Source of the DNA: Ignelater luminosus | Taxonomy: Eukaryota > Arthropoda > Insecta > Coleoptera > Elateridae | Reading direction: 5' to 3' | Length of the DNA stretch: 64,000 nucleotides | Assembly: GCA_011009095.1 (NCBI GenBank) | Contig: VTPC01000425.1 | Span: 16,247 to 80,246 of the forward strand | Part shown: one piece after another, positions 36,001-49,489 of the stretch | Position numbering within the stretch: position 1 is the stretch's first letter | Layout: each line of letters opens with the position of its first letter | The notes under the pieces: generated by a model | Told to the model about the DNA's origin: nothing | Database searches by the model: none | What the model saw: only the letters and a program-made list of their open reading frames with translations | Made by a program: the position numbers and the translations under genes

Positions 36001-37656
36001 TGCTTGGATGGAATTTTCTAACATTTCTCGTAGTAGTAGATTGCTATGAAACTTGTCTTAACAAGCAACCAAATGCATTTTTAATGTAAAGATTACCATT
36101 AGTGAATTCTGAAACATTACGAGAATTATAAGTGCAGTGCATTTGGACAAAGCGACGGTGTGTTATAAAATCAAATTTTCTGAGATTGTAGGAAGATTTT
36201 TTAATCTCATTTAAAGTACTTCTAGATATCATTAATTAACCAAAAACTCAATAAAATCTATTAATACCTAAGTAGCCTTGTGCCGATTAGAAAAAGGTAG
36301 GTAACATATTTTTCGAAATAAAAAGTTTCAAACAATTTCTAGTTTCACTAAATTTGATAATTACACTATCAATATTACTAATCAAGTTTGATTACTGATT
36401 AAATTTATAGTAATTTCGTTATTCTCAATTCCTGTTTTAAAAACAAGTTTTTATTGGTCAAACTTTGCTTATTCTCTAATTACAAAATACTACAGAAAAG
36501 CACATGTAAATGTTCTAACAAGAAGGTATAAGAAAGTAAGGACAAATTCATAATTTTGAGTTACAAAAAGTCAGTGACTCTCATCACTAAAATACTAATC
36601 TTTTCCTTCTCTAACTTAAATCAGGTATTTCAACTATTAAGTTAATTATATTTAGTTATTCTGTACAATTAAACAATTACCCTACTTCATTCTCTTCGAA
36701 ATTTACAATTCAACAGTAATATATGTTTAATTTAGCATATTCTAATTTTAATAAATGTTAATTTATCTCCAAATTAGAAATAAATCTGAAATTTGAATGC
36801 GACTTAAAATATACGTTAAGTAGAAATATCAAAAATATTTGAAAGTAACTTTTTTTTCTAATTTATGTATTTGTTATCGAAACTAAGCTCCATTTCAATA
36901 AACAACCTAAATGTATGAAAGAACACAACACTTCAGTATGAAAAACGAACAAGGCTCTGTGTCAAAACATAAAAATCGAACTCGAAGCTCGAGGGTTGAA
37001 TCCACCATTTTGACAGCGATTTAGTACGATTGGTGTTGCTAAGGGGTTGTTTTCCTTAGTCCGCCAATAGAAATTCGAGTTTGAGCACGCGAATATTTCC
37101 ATTGGGCGTCTGAAACTACCCCTCGTTCTAAAACGTATGGATTAAATAAGAGCGTACGTATTATTTTAAAGGGGGAGAATAAACTAGACGTGAAAAAGGT
37201 GAAATATACCGATATGATTCTGTAAAAGCTTTGGTTCAAACCAGCAGATAACAGAACAACACTATCACGATTTAATGTTGTTATAGTCACTTGCCGTTTG
37301 GCTTAGGCATAAGCTAGTCATATTGGGATCAGAGTTAACTGTGCTCCAAAATTTAATTGAATCAGTCACAGATATTAACTATATCAAGCGCCAGCCAATT
37401 GTTTGTGATTGAGTTTTAATAAAGAACAGGTGCTGTTGCTTCTTTGAATGACGTGCTTTTGCGAACGCGAATTCGGACAATTTTTTCTGAGGGGCTTAAT
37501 TTAATATAAAGTTTTTTTCTGGACTCGAATTTCATTAAACTCATTCAAAATAGTGAATTCTTGTTATTGTAAATTTGTGTTAAACGAAGGCTGTGGATAG
37601 ACATTCCGGTTATAACATTTTAATTTTTTTATTTTGTTGTTTTAAATAATTTTTAG
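30030..37656. other. Non-coding region upstream of the homeobox gene exon
   Basis: No protein gene is supportable in these 7.6 kb. GC-richer islets at 30590-30720, 30930-31045, 31250-31520 and 31850-31930 stand out from the AT-rich background. They are the most likely places for promoters, enhancers or non-coding 5' exons of the homeobox gene. The segment 31870-31920 contains CACGT-type E-box sequences downstream of a TATATATAAATA. Open frames at 33281, 34912, 35057, 35393 and 36044 are too short and unrecognisable. Confidence 0.35.
30590..30720. other. GC-rich islet upstream of homeobox gene
   Basis: This stretch includes GGCACTGTCCGGCGGAGCG and GGGCAGGAAGGGGGGCCG, far richer in G+C than the kilobases around it. 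There is no open frame beyond about a dozen codons. It is a candidate for a regulatory element or a 5' untranslated exon, with no decisive signal. Confidence 0.25.
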
Positions 37657-37793
37657 TGGTGAATAAAGAATTGGAAGATACCCATAAAAAGATAAGCGAT
37701 TGCATTAAGAACAAGCAAAACGTAGAACAGTTGAGTGGAACAATTTGTTATAAACAAATGAAAACCTCTCCAAAAGTATAAAACAGCCTCAAG
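37657..37793 (+). other. Possible 5' untranslated exon start of homeobox gene
   Basis: A pyrimidine/T-rich tract ending TTTTTAG (37650-37656) is a plausible splice acceptor. The 137 bases after it would be untranslated: they hold an ATG (37759) followed by only six more codons and a stop, and the main frame is closed by TAA at 37779-37781. An alternative is that splicing enters further down, for example at the AG ending at 37805. Without transcripts this is only a suggestion. Confidence 0.3.
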
Positions 37794-38208
37794 TTGGATT
37801 TCAAGGGTGTAACGTCCACGTCCGGCGTGGGGGCGTTGGGCGCTTCACCGGCCCACGCATCCGACGAAGTCTCCCATCAACAGTTTAATATTTTTCCGGC
37901 GATTTTTAGTCGTCAATTAAATTTCAATACTTGTCCACAAAAATCAATGATGGACGATCTAAGACCCAACCTAGTTGGGGTCGGAAATCTACTAGGTGTT
38001 TCAGGCTTATTAGACGATCATCACGGGCATCTAATGAGTGGTGGTTCTAATGGTGATAAAGGAGCGCCAAGGAAGTGCAATACTAGTGGATCGTCTGCAG
38101 AGGACTTTACAGCTCTCTATGGTGCTTTACCACATTCCCATGAACACCATCCACATACACCTGCACATACACCGCCGTCCGCTCCGCGATCTATTACAGA
38201 TCATACAG
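37794..38208 (+). CDS. Prop1: Prop1-family homeobox gene, N-terminal coding exon
   Basis: N-terminal coding exon of a paired-class homeobox transcription factor, a nuclear DNA-binding protein. The frame is open from 37782 to the splice donor after 38208 (ACAG/GTACCA). The first in-frame ATG is at 37947 (MMDDLRPNLVGVGNLLG). The preceding 50 codons have unusually GC-rich, coding-like sequence and a striking hydrophobic motif, FNIFPAIFSRQLNF (codons 31-44 counted from 37794). The frame may therefore be entered by splicing from an exon further upstream, for example at the AG ending at 37805, and the true start may lie outside this exon. After the ATG come a Gly/Asp/His-rich part (LLDDHHGHLMSGGSNGD), a short SAEDFTALYG segment and a His/Pro-rich tail (HEHHPHTPAHTPPSAP). 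The intron splits a codon after its first base (phase 1); the next exon completes it as Asp. The link to the homeodomain exon rests on matching phase, strand and order. Confidence 0.75.
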
Positions 38209-41200
38209 GTACCATAATTTGATTAACCAACAAGTATTTTGCTAATTTTTAAGTTTTTACTGCTGATGTACGTTTGAACGGAATTTTCAATTATTTCAAT
38301 TTAATTTTTTTAACTCTCCAGTCAGTTTTAAAATTTACCGAATACGAATTTGTTTTTTGTTAGTTCTCCTTTTGTTATTCGTTAAAATTCTGAAAACAAA
38401 TGAATTATAGTATATAGTAGACTTGGATAATAATTCAAATTTTATTTTATTGCTGACTTAGCTGATTCAAATTTGTTTGCGAACAGTAAATTATGTACCG
38501 GATTTCTAGCCGAGACTAGCTGGCGTCTTGCCTCGTGAAATCATAACTGTAAACGTCTGACAACAGACCTTCCCGCTTAAACACTGTATTGTAGTACAGA
38601 AATTACTGTTCGTCGGCATAATTGTTTGTTGAACCCTCATTGCAAGTTAGGCACTTTAAGACTTCAACTATCCATCACAAACTTCGACTCTACATTAGCT
38701 GTTCTCTGACGTTACCTTTTGTGTTTTCATGTTTTTTAAATTGTTTGCAAATTTTTGTTTGATGATTTTGTTCAATATGTAAAGTTTTGTTTTTGTAGAA
38801 ATTTTTAATTTGTTCAAGTTTTGATTTAATTGATTTTTATTTCGAATAACTAGAAAGAAATTTAAATAAATGACGAAATTGGAATTTTGTGTTAGAAAAT
38901 TTCCCTTCTATTTAAAGACAGCTTGGTTTACTTATCTTTCCAATATATGAATTTCCTTCTTTTCCTGTTTTCTTTGTTTTATTAAATTTAGATTTATATT
39001 GTTTTCTATTCTATACATTAATACGGGTGTTTAGATAATTTCTTTCTAGAATAAGATCTTATGAAATTTAGAATACTTAAGGAAAGTCGGTAGTTTGTGT
39101 GCAGATATTATCAAAACCTTTAAAGAGACTTTTTTGGGTTTTACTAAAAAACTAGTCAAGGATTTTAACGATTTAGTTTTAAGAATCGCTTTATTCATGT
39201 AATGGCGACAAATAACCCCAATAGAAAAAATCTTATTCTTCATAGAATGACTTTAGAATATTATGTTATAGGAGCTATTAGTTTCCTTGCATGCCTTGGT
39301 GTAAATTAGATGTGGTCCAGTTACCGAATTTCTCCTCAATTTAATTTCGTCTGCCCTTAATTGATTTTGGTTCAATACGCCTTATGTTAGCATAAATGAT
39401 TCCTTGATTGCATTTATAGATACTATTGGGCACTTTTTTTCTATGTTTTCGTTTACAAAGGCAGGTTTTCTAGATTAATTCTCTCTTAATGCCTGTTTTT
39501 AGTACCTTTGAGATTTTCCGCAGCCCAGTTTAGAATTAAGAAATTAGCTTTACAATCTTCATAACAAACAGATTGAAGAGTTCTTAGTCTAGAAAAGGAT
39601 CTAAAAAAAAATATTTTTTGTATTATTCTTTCTTATCTGTAAAAACATCCTTATTGAATGGTAATGAAGGAATTGCATATTTAATTGTCTCTTTGGTGGT
39701 ACTTATTTTTTATTTGTTGTGTATAAAATCTAATTTCTTGAAAGAGGTTGCAGTAACAATGCTTTGTTAATCTTCGTTAAAAAATTGAATATAGAAATAT
39801 AGGATTTATTACGATCTTTGCAACTTCCTAACACTTACATAATGGATATATTCTTACTTCAGCTATTATTTTTTGCTGCTTGGTTTTGCCTTTCTAAATA
39901 GGCATTTTTCTGAAAGTGTTGATCGACTAACCGTAATAGTTTTTTGGGATGCTTGGCATTTGCTGTATATTCATTGTTCTTTTAACATTTCCTAATATGG
40001 TGAACTTCATTTTAAATTGTCATCACTAACCCTTACGTTTCTGGATATTGGTACTCCTCTATTTACGCTAGTGATATCTATCTACTGTTCCTAAGATAGC
40101 AGTGTTTGCAATATCTTCTTTTGCCATTTGACTGTCAATTTGGTATTGATTATTAAACTGACGTTCTGTGCTGTGTTTTCTACAATTAGAGTATCGGATG
40201 CAACGAATTTGAAAAAAAACTGACTTTCGGAATTGATTTTAAAAAGTATTCTCTTATTTTCTGTTTTTGCTTTCTGGATAAATGTTTATTAATCCTCGAG
40301 CTCCTCTTTTTCTTGCTTTGTCATAAAGTTACAAGTAGTTATCCATTTTTTGCAAGTTTCTATCTGAGTATTTTAGAATGCCAATCAGTTGCTTTTACTT
40401 GAGTTTAAAGTTTTGTCAGCCTTTTTCTATAGTATTTCTTCCTAAATACTTGTTTTGGTTTTAATGTTTTCTTAACAATTTTTTGCTTTTTCGATGATTA
40501 TCCTAGTATGCTTTTCCAATCCAACTAACATGCTTACATTTCTACTGAGTATTCTTTTGCTACTCCGTCATACGTATGGTCTCTAATGCGATGGTGAATT
40601 TTATAGATCTCCAAGACCTTACTCAACTAGTTATTTGGAACTAACTCAGAGCCTTGTATGTACTATGTATCTTTTTTGCTCTACACAATAATGATTTTAT
40701 TATTCACGTAAGGATTATTACAATTATCATAAACTGATTGATTTGAGTCATCAAAATGCAGAAATTTTTGGGGTCGGTCTAAAAACCTTTTTTGTGGAGC
40801 AAGAGAATGTTGGGGTTTGTCAGATGAAACAAGAATTGTTTTCTGGTCGATAATCACCCTGCTAGAATATCTAACTTAACATGAGGCAACCATCAGAAGA
40901 CATTTAGTCAATGATTTTAAATGCAATCGAGGCCTAAAATTTTCAAAATCGTGAAGGTTTTTTTTGTATTCCTCGCCCATTGCATTGGTGATAATTGTTG
41001 TCTCATTCTATAGTTTTTATCTTGAGGAAGTGGGCAAGACAGAAACTGCTAAGAGTTGTGCTATAGTTTTACTAACGCTTTAACAATGCTCTAACGTCAA
41101 TTTGTCACTGACACCATAAACTTTCGTGTACAAATGAAGAATTTAAAAGATTACTTAAACAAACGTAAACATTTCTTGCTAATGGATTCCAATATAATTT

Positions 41201-44200
41201 TATAACTGTGATATTTCTCTATAAAGATACATACAGATGCATATTGTAGTGGACTATTTTGAGTTTCTAGCTTTTTGGAAAAACCCTCATATGGTTCTGT
41301 TTTTGCACGTCTTTGAGTTGTAATGCTCTCATTCAAATTACTAAAAACTGTTTTGGCCTATCATAGTGTTCTTCAGCTTTTTGTACTTCAACGGCCATTT
41401 TATAAATTATTTATTTTTCTTGGATTATTAAGCATCACGTGTAAATTAGCAGCAAGGGCAGATTGACAGAATGATTGCTTTATAGAGCAGCTTTTGGTTT
41501 TATATAGACTTTTTTATACTATTTTAAATACAGAAGGTTGAGACTATTTCTACCCAACTTGTTTAGTAGGCCTTCCTCCATATTTCTAACAAATAAGTTC
41601 TATTTCAATTCACCCTTCTATTTCTGAAGATTTGCGAAATAAACAAAGAAGATTCCGGCCTTCTCAAAAGAATGAAGATTGTTGGTTTGGTAGCGTTGTC
41701 TCAAAAGTATCTCTTCTTACAGTCCTAGTTTCTATAATTTAGATATTTTAATATTTTAGAAAGGTTTTCTTTTCAATTTCCCATTGTGTGAAATTTTCTA
41801 ACAGCACTACATGTACACTATTCTTAAGATCATCCTATTTTAATTTGTCTTGAGCTTCACTCGAATTAGAACTAACTCCTGTTTCCTGTCGTTTTTTGCA
41901 TTTAATTATTTTTTATGTTTTTGAGAAAAACCGTTATGATAGAATAAATAATTTATAGTCATGCCATCGAGGTGTTTTGAGACTTGAGAAAAAGTTTAGG
42001 AAGCACTGCTCTATTCCATTTTCTGATAACTGTTCATTGATACATTGGAGAAGATAGATGAAATTATGTTAAACCTATGTCTATTTCTTTTTTTTCATAA
42101 CTGAATATACTCCGTTCATGATGTTTCTAGGTCGTAATAGGCCATGCTTTCACTTTCTTAGATTGGAAGTGTTTTCTTTTTTTTTGTACCTGCGGCTGTA
42201 TTTGGCGACGTTGCACGATCAAAGATTTTGCATAAACGTTTGTTTCGTTAAAAAGAGATCAAGTTTTCCTTATATTTTGCATCTACAGACTCAAAACAAA
42301 GTTAACAGCGTGAGGTCAAACTCTCATAAAATCATAACCTTAAAGTACATTGAGCTTCAATAAGATTTTACAAGCCGAGTTAATAGATAAACAGCCTGGT
42401 TTACAATACTCAAACTGTCATTCAGCCATAGCCATATACCACCCAGAAACATCGTGAACGATGTATATTTGGATATTTTGGGCAGACTTTTTAAGTGGCA
42501 ATAAACACTTACTTTAATTCCATGAGTAGGCTCCTGTAATCTTGTTAAAGTTGATGCCATTAGGCCTGCATCGTAGAATTTCGCAGAGGTGTAGTAAAAG
42601 TATGTACGCACTATAACTATTGGTTATTGTAGTTAGAAGTGAAATATAAATTTACAACCACTTGTAAATCCAATCGACTATATTAAACATGGCCTAAAGC
42701 GTGCCCATCTACTATGAATAAACCAGTAGTAAGTATACTAACACCAACGGGAAAGACGTATTATACATACATACTATGTTACAGTCTAAATCTTCTTACA
42801 CGTCAACAGCTCGTTTTAGCTCGCTTTAGAAATAAAGATAGCAAGGACATTTTTCATCAAATTTCAGAAAGATAAGTTTTAATAGTTGTTGCAAATTAAT
42901 TGAACTTCTTGAATTTTACCAGGTAGAACCTGATAGATCATCAGGTTCATTTCCTGCTCAAAACAATGTTTGGCTTTAATTTTTAAAGAAAGCCCAAAAG
43001 ATCGAAGAGTGTATAAATCAAATTTGTAAGTTGTTTAGCTACCTGCAATTAAAGACTTTTTTCTTAATTTTAACAAATCAGATAAATCTGCAGAGACTTT
43101 TCAATAAAGTTTAAGAATTTTACCATACAAAGGTCCTTTGTTTGATAACTTGCAATATCTAAATAAAGTTTTATTCATGAAGTGAATACCTTGTGCTTCA
43201 ATTGTTGAAATGTGAAAGGATTCAAAAAATCATTTACACAAAATCTTTGATTCCTTTTCATCATAACCGTCTTCTCATTTTGAAAATAATGGATCCTATT
43301 TCATTATTCTGTTGAAATCGATATTATTATTGCACAAAAAACCAAGGAACTAGTTGACTAAACATGTAAAGTTGATGGAAGTATCACTTGGAACAGTTTA
43401 GTACAACGGCGTCCCTAGTGATTACTATGTTGCTCAGCTACTGGTAATTATCTTTAGCCATATTTAAACTTTTTGATTCATTGTAGACACACCTAAATAT
43501 CCTGATTATGTGGTAATTTCTATTTTTATTCTTTGCTTTATAATATCAGAATTTCTCTGCTGCTATAGCTTTATACCACAGTTATAAATCAACTGTATTT
43601 GTACCTGACCTCACGAATTCGAACACTTCTAATGTCATAAATCAGTCCACAGACACCACCCATTATAGTTATTATGACCAATACCACTTTATGCTAAGCC
43701 TTTTAAATCGCTATGGCACCTACTTTAGCAAAATCTTTCTATACTGACATTTATTATCTCTATTAAATTTAATCAAAACGTGCTACAAGTTTTAAAACTC
43801 GTATGAAAATGCTGCTGGATCAACTGTGGTAAAATCCTTTTTTCTTTAGATTATTCTTGTCCGAAGCCTCTACCAAAGCCTATGTTATCAATTAAAATGG
43901 TAAAACGACTTATTAGAAATGGATCTCAAATTAAACACGTTGAAACATAATAAACTCTATATAAAGTTTAAGATATTACTTACATAACCCACAGGCACGC
44001 AATAGTTGATTAATTTGAGATTTGTTTGAACTTCTGTTAATTCTATTAGGTCTAAATTAAAGTAGATCGTATTTATCTGAACTGATATAAACTAAAGTCT
44101 GTTTAATTCTACCATTGAATTCAATTATTTATATAAATTAACTCTAAATTCTCCTCATCTAAATTTGTTCATTAAAATTTGGGATCTACTTTGAAGGACA

Positions 44201-46042
44201 TGTTTCGAGTAATGTCATCATCAGACTCCCGGGATTTGTATCTTTTATAAAATTACAAAAATAGAATAAGGTATTATACCAATCAAACGTCAACGTTCTT
44301 GATTCCCAACAGGACCGGCGCCAACTCTTTTTCGGGTCGTTCCGCTCGCACTGCAAGTAGGGACCATTTAGTTACTATGTCAATTACAGTACCCAGCTAT
44401 TGTTAGATTTCTAATGCTGTGCAAAACAGTTTTTATACGCTGTGCGTCCCTGTCTTAGACGGATAAGTTTCAACCCTAATTTGTATTACAAGTCTATTGA
44501 GAACTATAGTCTGGGAACTTTGTAACTACGTGATCGCCTTTTGTTGCCTTTAACCTCGTATTGCTTTTAACAAAAAACAAGTACGACACTGTCAGACTTC
44601 TGTACAATACGTATATTTACTTACACACTACTGTTTCTCAGTGAAAACCATTTTTAATTCTTTTCCTCTTTCTAACTCTTTTGTTCAGTATGTATTGAGT
44701 ATAATCTGAATGCCTCGATTTGTAAATTAAGAATAAGCCTATCTTTTCTCTATTTATTGTCGTAATGTATCGATGTAAACTGAATGACCACGAGTTGTGC
44801 AATTTTAATAACGATGTCACACTTCATTTTGTTTTGGGATGCAGTAGAGATGGTGTTCAAATCAATAGGTTGTACGTTCATGATTTGCCTTACCATCAAA
44901 ATTGCACTTCTGCAGCTTTTTATCATTAAATCAACCGGACCCTGGTTTATGAATTTCGAATGTGAGACGTTGCCTTTGTAGTAGTTTCATTTGCTCAGTG
45001 CTATTTAGAACATGATTGCAGAAGATAATGAGTAATGGCTAATAAGTAATTTATTTATTACGATGCTTAGATCAGTTTAATCTCAATCCAGCATAATTTC
45101 AGAAAAAACACAAAAGATGTCAAATTTACTGACCTGATTAAATTCGACAATGGTTTTGATTTATTCTACCAATTCATTTTAGAACTGTCAGGTTAGTGGG
45201 TTTAGAAGAATATCCGCCTTATCAATATTATTTTCTATTGCCAAAGTCACGTTTTCCTAAGAAACTTAACAGGTGTGCCCTTTTCTGACTGTAAATGTTG
45301 CTAGCTAAAGAAAGAGAACTGTCCTCATTGTGAGTATCAGCACAAATCAACTAACAAATTATAATTTACCTTTTGTTATTAATCATAGAACATCTCATGA
45401 TAAAAAATGTATAGTATATAACACAGCACAACCTTGCTTTATCAACTTCGAGACGCTGAAGCCGGTAATCGCTGTTGTCGATATTCTGAGCTATACCTCT
45501 TTCATAACTAGCACTCGCGTGCAGAGTAGTAAACACAATACACATCTTGGACTAGTTCTGCCTGAATCTTTTGGGCCTTGTGGAAAATACTAACAAAAGA
45601 TCAAATCTATAAATGTCCCAAGTATACCTGTTACTCCAAAGAGGGACTTATTATTGACTTAGATGAAGTTATTAGTGGGTTCCAAAAATGAAGATTTAAA
45701 GTACGAACGTCGCATGTACATCACCCCTTCGAATAATTGATTATTGGACAATAATTTATGTAATCATTTAGTAACCGTTACTATTACTAACTGTAGATAT
45801 TGTATTTTATTAGATAACTAATCCCCTTTCTACTTGAAAGAAAACAATAAACATTATAACACTGAATTTCTCTAGTTGCTTTTGTTAAAAGGTATTATAA
45901 GCTAAACCCATTATTTTATTCCAACTTACAATTAACAACAGACTTACGTTTAATATCCTAAGGGCTATCCAGAATAAAATCCGGAAAATTAAATATGCAG
46001 TAATTTATTTATTTGATTTATTTTTGTAAAACAAGTATTATG
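38209..46042. other. Homeobox gene intron 1, left part
   Basis: This is the first part of a 20.7 kb intron with donor GTACCA at 38209. No nested gene is supportable. At 44200-44450 the sequence is less AT-rich and contains ACATGTTTCGAGTAATGTCA followed by TCATCAGACTC. That string type is common near the ends of Penelope-like elements, but the piece is too short to assign. Confidence 0.5.
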
Positions 46043-47001
46043 CTACTTCTTGACAGCAGCTTCATTAATTCGTTTAGATGCGCTTTTACATTTTAGAGTC
46101 AAGTCATCATTGTTTTCTGCAGGTTCCTCCGTTCTTAGTTTATTTTTAACCAGAGCCCAATATCTCTCTATGGGCCGACATTGTGGCACATTAGGTGGAT
46201 TCTTCCAATATGTCTGTTGTTGCTTTGGCGTAATGTACCGAAGCTAAATCTGGCCAAAATAAGGTTGAAGTATTATGCTTTCGTAAAAATGGAAACAAAC
46301 GTTTCTTTCTTCAATTAAGTCATAAAGTTTCTGAGTTCTGCTTCTTATCACTTGACGTTGCTTTTCCATGATTTTGAGTATTGTTTGTTTCTTATAGATC
46401 TTTAAGCTAGCTCATAGTTTAGCTCCTTAGACGATGCTCATATTAGTTATACAGAGTAATTGCAATTGGTTGAGGATGGTTTGAATTTCGCGCCGAAGTT
46501 TTTTACGTGATAGTATAATGTGTAAGTGTTCAGGGTCAGCCGGGGGCAGTGTTGCCAGATGTATGCTGTAAACGTGAAATTTTAATAAAAAAAAATAAAA
46601 TGAGTCCTTGTAGTGTTAAAGATAACACTAAGGTTCTAGATCTGGCAACACTGCTTCCGGATCATCCTAAATGCTTACACATTATAGCCAAACCACCACG
46701 TGAAAAACTTCGGCGAGAGATTCAAACCATCCTCAATCAATTGCAATAACTCTGTACATTTTTTGCAACGTTTCTTATTGACATGTTGCGATCTTTAGTA
46801 ATCACTTTCACTATCTTCGGGTCAAGTTCTGGATTACGGACTGCATGTCTTCTCTCTAGATAATGTTTTAAAGTATCGTTTAAATACATCGTTTTTTGTA
46901 CTTTTAGCTCTTTTTAGCTCTTTTGAGATTAAATTCCTGAGTTGTTAGGGATTTTCGAGCCATTTGTCAATAATCTTCTCGTAACGGTCTTTTTTATTCA
47001 T
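46043..47001 (-). pseudogene. Decayed DDE transposase (Tc1/mariner superfamily), with nested MITE
   Basis: The minus strand reads from an ATG at 47001 (MNKKDRYEKIIDKWLENP-stop) through several broken frames to a C-terminal part. The C-terminal part contains FLRKHNTSTLFWPDLASVHY, then WKNPPNVPQCRPIERYWALV and ends RINEAAVKK-stop at 46045-46043. The WPDLAS and RPIE motifs are the second and third catalytic blocks of a DDE_3-type arthropod transposase family. The central part with the first catalytic aspartate is mostly deleted. A 303-bp MITE (46452-46754) is inserted in it. Several stops show it is long dead. It lies in antisense orientation inside the homeobox gene intron. Confidence 0.75.
46452..46754. 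mobile_element. Hairpin MITE nested in a decayed transposon
   Basis: A 303-bp element is flanked by TA (46450-46451 and 46755-46756). Its arms, 46452-46560 and 46640-46754, are inverted copies, with CAGAGTAATTGCAATTGG at the left and the matching ATTGCAATAACTCTG at the right. Shared blocks include GAGGATGGTTTGAAT and CAGTGTTGCCAGAT. A 79-bp loop lies between. An open frame 46549-46749 runs through the right arm but is a by-product of the repeat. TA duplication and termini fit a Tc1/mariner-type MITE. Confidence 0.85.
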
Positions 47002-49389
47002 TTTTAGCCACTGAATGAATTGTCAGATTGACACTATTTTTACAAGGTTATGTTTTTAAAACTTTACTTTGTTGAACATAGCAACAGATGATTAAACAAG
47101 TGAATAAATTAAAGATTTACAATACTTTGATTCTTCCAGATTATATTCGAGACAGTCTTTATCTTGGTAGTTTTTCCATGCACTTAGAACAAAACGCAGC
47201 ACCATGTTAAAGAAGATATAGTAACAATACCTTTTGTTTCCAAAACTTTTGTGTTTTGTAGTGTTGGCATGATGTTAATTAACCATAATTATAATTGATT
47301 AACCAGTGGTTAACTATGTTCAAAATTAACCAATTAATCTTGACATAACTGTATGTATGATGAAGGATAAGAAGGTTAGAAAGATTTATTTATTAGAATA
47401 AAGATGATTCTAATTTACACTTGTAAAATCAAATTTGGATAAAACAAATAAGTAATATAAGGATTGGATTAGAAGACTGATAAAGTATTGCATTACTTCT
47501 TTTTAATGTTTACTGAATGGTTAAAGTATAGATACGTACAGTAATTTGGAAGTTTAGAAAACCAAACTGCAAATATTCCAGGAAAAATTTAAATACTGCA
47601 ATCAAGAATATTTGAATGCACGACCAACCTACAGTAAGACATAATAAACAAAAATCTCAACTTTACTATTGGTTTAATTTTTAAATCTACCTACCTATCA
47701 GTATTTGGTGTCAAATTAAAGCTCTTGATCAGCTTATTTCAAAGATCTAAAAAAAACTAATTATATCAGTTAACTGGTTAGTTTTTGGGGCTAATAGTTT
47801 CTTCCAAGCTTCGTATTTACATAAATGTGCTGAGAAGACGTTTCGTCTTACATGCAATACAATCTGCAAGTTGGGTCGTTGCTTTTAGAATTTGCCCTTT
47901 TTTCAAAATTCGGGATTTGCTTTGTCGTTTCTCTGGGCTTTTCTGTAAGCAGTTCTTTAAATGTTGCTTTAACTGTGCTGCAGCCAAGTTTCGTTTTCGT
48001 TTGTATCAAGTAGGTGTTCGCTCGTCTCTTGGTAAGCGAGTCGGATTTTTCGTATCTAAATCCCTGGTGTTCTGGTTTTTTTAATGTCCATGTTTCGTTC
48101 CTTATAATTCTCTTCTAAAATTGATCAGCCAGAATATTCGCAAGCAATTGAAGATCTTTCACCAACAAAACCGATTTGATTCAAATGATGATTGGTCATG
48201 GTATTTGGAGTACCAAAGATATTAGACATTTTGCAGATTTTTCTCCATTGCTGTAGATAATAACTCATCATCGACATCAAATGAAATACTTATACACTCT
48301 GACTGTGGTTTGTGCTCAAAACTCCATCAAGGTTAGCAGTCAAGTTGTTAATGGCAGCTTGCTTTTCTTACTCACAAATCTCTACCTTATCTGTCCTTAT
48401 CCTACCCAGCCACTTACGGACAATCCTTAAAGGATTCTAAGTAAATGTTAAATATTTCCCATTTCTTAGATTATTCGGGTCAAGTTAATAGCAGCAGATT
48501 AGGTCGATGATTTTCCAAGTTTAAACGACCTAAGAAATCACAAATAAATCGTGAATTTCTAAATTTTAATATTTAATATTTTGTATTGAACTCAACTCCA
48601 GTAAAATTTTAAAACTTTACAGGATGTCCCACTTTAGCTAAATCTTTCATAAAAAATTCAAAAACTACTTTTTTGATATGGCTTTTTTATTTCAATTTAT
48701 TGCAGTAAATACTTTACTTACTAAATAAATATGATTTGCACAGTTTGATATTACTCAACTATGGTTCAGAAACTGTCTAAGTTACAGCATTTGTGTTTTC
48801 TATTTTCGTCGCTATGGTAAATGTCTGTTGGAGTATTCCAAAAACATGTCGAGAAGATAAAATTGGTTAGAGCATCTGGTACTAAAAACAGTAATTGTTT
48901 TTAAATTTTTGCCTTAGCTTTGGAAATAGAATTACGTAAGAATTCGGTTTAAGAGGGAGCTTCTATATGGAATGTTCATCATCAATTCCTAACAATAAAG
49001 AGGGCTTTGAAAACAAAGGTAGCAGCTGTGTTGTGTCTTTTGGCTGTTTTGCCATTTCTTGTTCCTTTTTGCAGACAGAACGTGGCTATTCTTTCAATCT
49101 TCCCTAATTTTTTACAAGGGTCTTTCGTATAGCTAAAATGAGTTTATCAGTTTATTTGGCACCTACGGCAAAGTTTTTTAAGGCACCTTCGTATGGAAGG
49201 TGGAATTCAAAAAACACACTTTACACTCGAGTTGTATACAATATTTTTTGCACGACCGTGTTTTAAAAAAATAATAAAAAAAACCATTGATGGTAGATTA
49301 AAAAATTAAGTTGGTCAAGATCATAGGAACGTATAATGATTTCATTACGACATTGATACGGCCATTATAACATCGATACGTGAAATTAA
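47002..49389. other. Homeobox gene intron 1, middle part
   Basis: AT-rich sequence without supportable genes. Around 47785-48180 the composition is more even and frames on both strands are longer. It may be an old transposon but is not recognised. A 15-bp inverted pair, TTTTTTGCACGACCG at 49244-49258 and its complement at 49567-49581, brackets the assembly gap. Confidence 0.4.
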
Positions 49390-49489
49390 NNNNNNNNNNN
49401 NNNNNNNNNNNNNNNNNNNNNNNNNNNNNNNNNNNNNNNNNNNNNNNNNNNNNNNNNNNNNNNNNNNNNNNNNNNNNNNNNNNNNNNNN
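49390..49489. other. Assembly gap (100 N)
   Basis: Exactly 100 undetermined bases, the conventional length of a gap of unknown size. The 25 bases before it (49365-49389) and the 25 bases after it (49490-49514) are identical, so the two contig ends may simply overlap. Confidence 0.98.

Noticed and set aside
44190..44260. Penelope-like 3' end motif (ACATGTTTCGAGTAATGTCA then TCATCAGAC)
   Set aside because: It is suggestive of retroelement ends but too short, with no adjacent reverse-transcriptase or endonuclease sequence.
46549..46749. 66-codon open frame with LPDHPKCLHIIAKPP
   Set aside because: It lies in the loop and right arm of a hairpin MITE and is explained by the repeat.
47785..48084. 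99-codon plus-strand open frame, and frames opposite it
   Set aside because: Neither strand gives a recognisable domain. It may be an old transposon, but that could not be supported.
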